Shown here: in pieces, positions 33,517 to 34,863 of the stretch
How the letters are laid out: every line of letters begins with the position of its first letter
Position numbering within the stretch: the stretch's first letter is position 1
Source: Oscillospiraceae bacterium
GTDB lineage: Bacteria; Bacillota; Clostridia; Oscillospirales; Oscillospiraceae
Reading direction: 5' to 3'
DNA: 34,863 nucleotides
NCBI GenBank assembly: GCA_902789745.1
Contig: CADAPH010000037.1
Coordinates: 1 to 34,863 of the forward strand
Made by a program: the position numbers and the translations under genes
Notes under the pieces: model-generated
Seen by the model: only the letters and a program-made list of their open reading frames with translations
Databases searched by the model: none
Told to the model about the DNA's origin: nothing

Positions 33517-33519
33517 TAT
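33469..33519. repeat. 16-bp perfect inverted repeat at the folA break
   Basis: ATACTATTCCTTAATA (33469-33484) and its exact inverted copy (33504-33519) enclose 19 bases. They lie in the A+T-rich stretch 33457-33611 that replaces the folA 3' end. A third ATACTAT copy is at 33587-33593, and a CATACG-TTT-CGTATG hairpin at 33563-33577. It could be a small inserted element or a remnant of one. No T-run follows, so a plain terminator is less likely. Confidence 0.65.
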
Positions 33520-33522
33520 TAC

Positions 33523-33551
33523 TTGACAGAAAAGGGCGAAAGGATTAAACT
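33523..33551 (+). promoter_or_regulatory. Promoter inside the A+T-rich segment after truncated folA
   Basis: TTGACA (33523-33528), 17-bp spacer, TAAACT (33546-33551), only 3 bases after the inverted repeat. It would drive the downstream membrane-protein gene and possibly mutY. Confidence 0.6.
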
Positions 33552-33611
33552 TATAAAGTTCCCATACGTTTCGTATGTGCTCCAAAATACTATAGAATCG
33601 AGAATCGGCAT

Positions 33612-34413
33612 ATGTATAAAAAACCTTTGGAAATCTGCTGCTATGTGGCCGGCGCGGGCGCCTTCGGCGTGTTTTTCCGCTGGCTGCAGGATCAGCTTGC
33701 CTTCGATGATCCTCGTACCGGCGCTGGTGATCGCTGCGGTGCTGCTGTTCCGCAGCTTCATTCAGGGAATGAAAAAACGGCATATCGCACCGCCGGAGGA
33801 TTTCTGCCGCGCACTGTATAACCCCGGCAAGCTCTTTACCATCCTGCGCTGGCTTGCCGGCGTCGTGATGATCGCGGGCGCGGTGCTGCTGATGATGAGC
33901 TCGGAGGCCGACCCTTACGCCGGGATGATCCGCATCCTCTGCGCCCTTGCCGCCGCCTCGGGTCTCGCCTTCCCGCTGGTTCTGGGCCAGGCGAACTATG
34001 ACAGCTTCGGTCATCAGGGGCTTGTGCGCTTCGGCATGACCCTGCCGGTGCTGATGTACGCCCTGTGGCTGGTGCTGAGCTATGTACGCAACCAGCTCAA
34101 CAGCGTCCCCTGGTCTTACGCCGTGGAGATGTTTGCGATCATCTGCGCGATGATCGGTTTCTTCCGTGTTTCAAGCTTTGCCTTCCATGTGGAAAAGGGT
34201 TATGAGGCGCTGTTTTTTGCGATGCTGGGTACGACTGCCTGCATCATGGCCCTGGCGGACGAGCGCTACATGGGCATGCAGCTCATTTTCCTCGCCTCTG
34301 CCGGTATGCTGCTGCTGTACGTGTGGATCCTGGTGCGCAACCTCGCGCCGGTGCAGGAGAAGAAGGAAGAAGGCCCGGAGATCGACGCGGGCGGCTTTGA
34401 GAAGCTGAGCTGA
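33612..34413 (+). pseudogene. Polytopic membrane protein, function unknown, frameshifted
   Basis: The ATG at 33612 opens a frame encoding a membrane start, PLEICCYVAGAGAFGVFFRW, then QDQLAFD. At 33700-33710 the hydrophobic reading moves to another frame (SMILVPALVIAAVLLFRSFI) and continues to 34413 with about six more helices and an acidic tail. CCTTCGATGAT at the joint encodes AFDD in the first frame and PSMI in the second. This is what a deletion between two short direct repeats would leave. I do not recognise the family. Either real decay or an assembly error. Confidence 0.65.
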
Positions 34414-34422
34414 ACAGGATTA

Positions 34423-34454
34423 CGAGGGCGGCGGCTGCCGCCCTCGTTTCTTTT
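34423..34454 (+). terminator. Terminator immediately before mutY
   Basis: 10-bp stem CGAGGGCGGC/GCCGCCCTCG with loop GGCT, followed by TTTCTTTT. The mutY ribosome site (TTTTGGAGGA) begins in the T-run, so a mutY promoter is not visible downstream. mutY may depend on read-through of this hairpin. Confidence 0.75.
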
Positions 34455-34464
34455 GGAGGAACCA

Positions 34465-34863
34465 ATGACGAACGACGCCCAACTTGTACAGGAGACCGCG
34501 GCCCGCCTGATCGACTGGTGCGCCGCCGTGCGCAGACCGCTGCCGTGGCGGCTCTCGCCCACGCCCTACCATGTCTGGGTGTCGGAGATCATGCTGCAGC
34601 AGACCCGCATTGAGGCCGTGATCCCCTATTACGCGCGCTTTCTGGACGCTCTGCCGGATATCCCGTCCCTTGCCGCCGTGGAGGAAGATAAATTGCTGAA
34701 GCTCTGGGAAGGGCTCGGCTACTACAGCAGGGCGCGGAATCTGCAAAAGGCGGCAAAACGCGTCATGGCGGACTTCGGCGGGGAGCTCCCGCGCGAGGCG
34801 GCAAAGCTCAAAACGCTCCCCGGGATCGGGGACTACACCGCCGGGGCCATCGCCTCCATCGCC
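34465..34863 (+). CDS. mutY: A/G-specific adenine glycosylase MutY, 5' part
   Basis: 133 codons to the window edge. SEIMLQQTRIEAVIPYYARF (with the catalytic-type Glu/Gln region), WEGLGYYSRARNLQKAA and the helix-hairpin-helix LPGIGDYTAGAIASIA are the MutY signatures. The C-terminal Fe-S cluster and NUDIX-like 8-oxoG domain would be beyond the window. MutY removes adenine mispaired with 8-oxoguanine. ATG with GGAGGA five bases upstream. Confidence 0.95.
   Translation, partial: MTNDAQLVQETAARLIDWCAAVRRPLPWRLSPTPYHVWVSEIMLQQTRIEAVIPYYARFLDALPDIPSLAAVEEDKLLKLWEGLGYYSRARNLQKAAKRVMADFGGELPREAAKLKTLPGIGDYTAGAIASIA

Noticed and set aside
33472..34014. 180-codon minus-strand frame over the end of folA and the membrane protein
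   Set aside because: No ribosome site or motif; opposite to conserved DHFR and membrane-helix coding sequence.

Overview
The window reads as chromosomal DNA of a high-G+C member of the Clostridia, most likely Oscillospirales/Oscillospiraceae. This rests on gene content: RNase Y, DUF4250 and DUF896 small proteins, a YoaK-type DUF1275 protein, an SPFH/zinc-ribbon plus TPM cassette, a CotH-type kinase and a domain-permuted GH3 enzyme. Strong GGAGG ribosome sites and many consensus sigma-A promoters (TTGACA/TTGAAA, 17 bp, TATAAT) agree. No rRNA, tRNA, CRISPR array, prophage or transposase gene was seen. Almost all sequence is coding, and the few gaps are filled by promoters, terminators or short palindromic repeat elements.

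Layout. Bases 1-2000 hold the 3' part of mnmG and a complete mnmA (wobble-uridine tRNA modification). At 2032-4235 a dicarboxylate/amino-acid symporter gene, broken by an internal deletion with frameshift, stands opposite an AraC-type regulator. The two promoters flank a perfect 9-9-9 palindrome. An inositol-monophosphatase-family gene converges on the regulator with no spacer. RNase Y follows with a strong promoter and a long leader. Then come a coiled-coil membrane protein, a divergent cysteine-synthase paralogue and a DUF1624 membrane protein. At 9339-12928 an envelope operon encodes a secreted CotH kinase with two lamin-tail domains plus a polytopic membrane protein, divergent from L-asparaginase. 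At 14206-18544 lie two overlapping flavoprotein genes and a GT-C-like membrane glycosyltransferase.

From 18819 to 21322 (minus strand) are DUF4250, DUF1275, an unrecognised 70-residue protein and a Sel1-repeat lipoprotein. From 21606 to 24928 is a three-gene cassette (SPFH + zinc ribbons, zinc-ribbon membrane protein, secreted TPM protein) resembling B. subtilis ydjI-ydjG-ydjH but with no pspA in view. The minus-strand operon 29226-25022 is cysK-cysE followed by the permuted GH3 beta-glucosidase. A lone FGGY sugar kinase with its own promoter and leader hairpin follows. The last operon is nucleotide metabolism: yfbR, a DUF896 gene, thyA and a truncated folA. It is followed by a frameshifted membrane-protein gene and the 5' part of mutY.

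The most unusual feature is the intergenic repeat content. There are four miniature palindromic elements of at least three designs. There are also (G/T)TG(A/G)A(A/G)A heptamer arrays that form the arms of one element and that, at two other places, end exactly one base before the ATG of unrelated genes. Three genes in the window (symporter, folA, terminal membrane protein) look broken. These could be real decay or assembly errors, which cannot be decided from the sequence alone.
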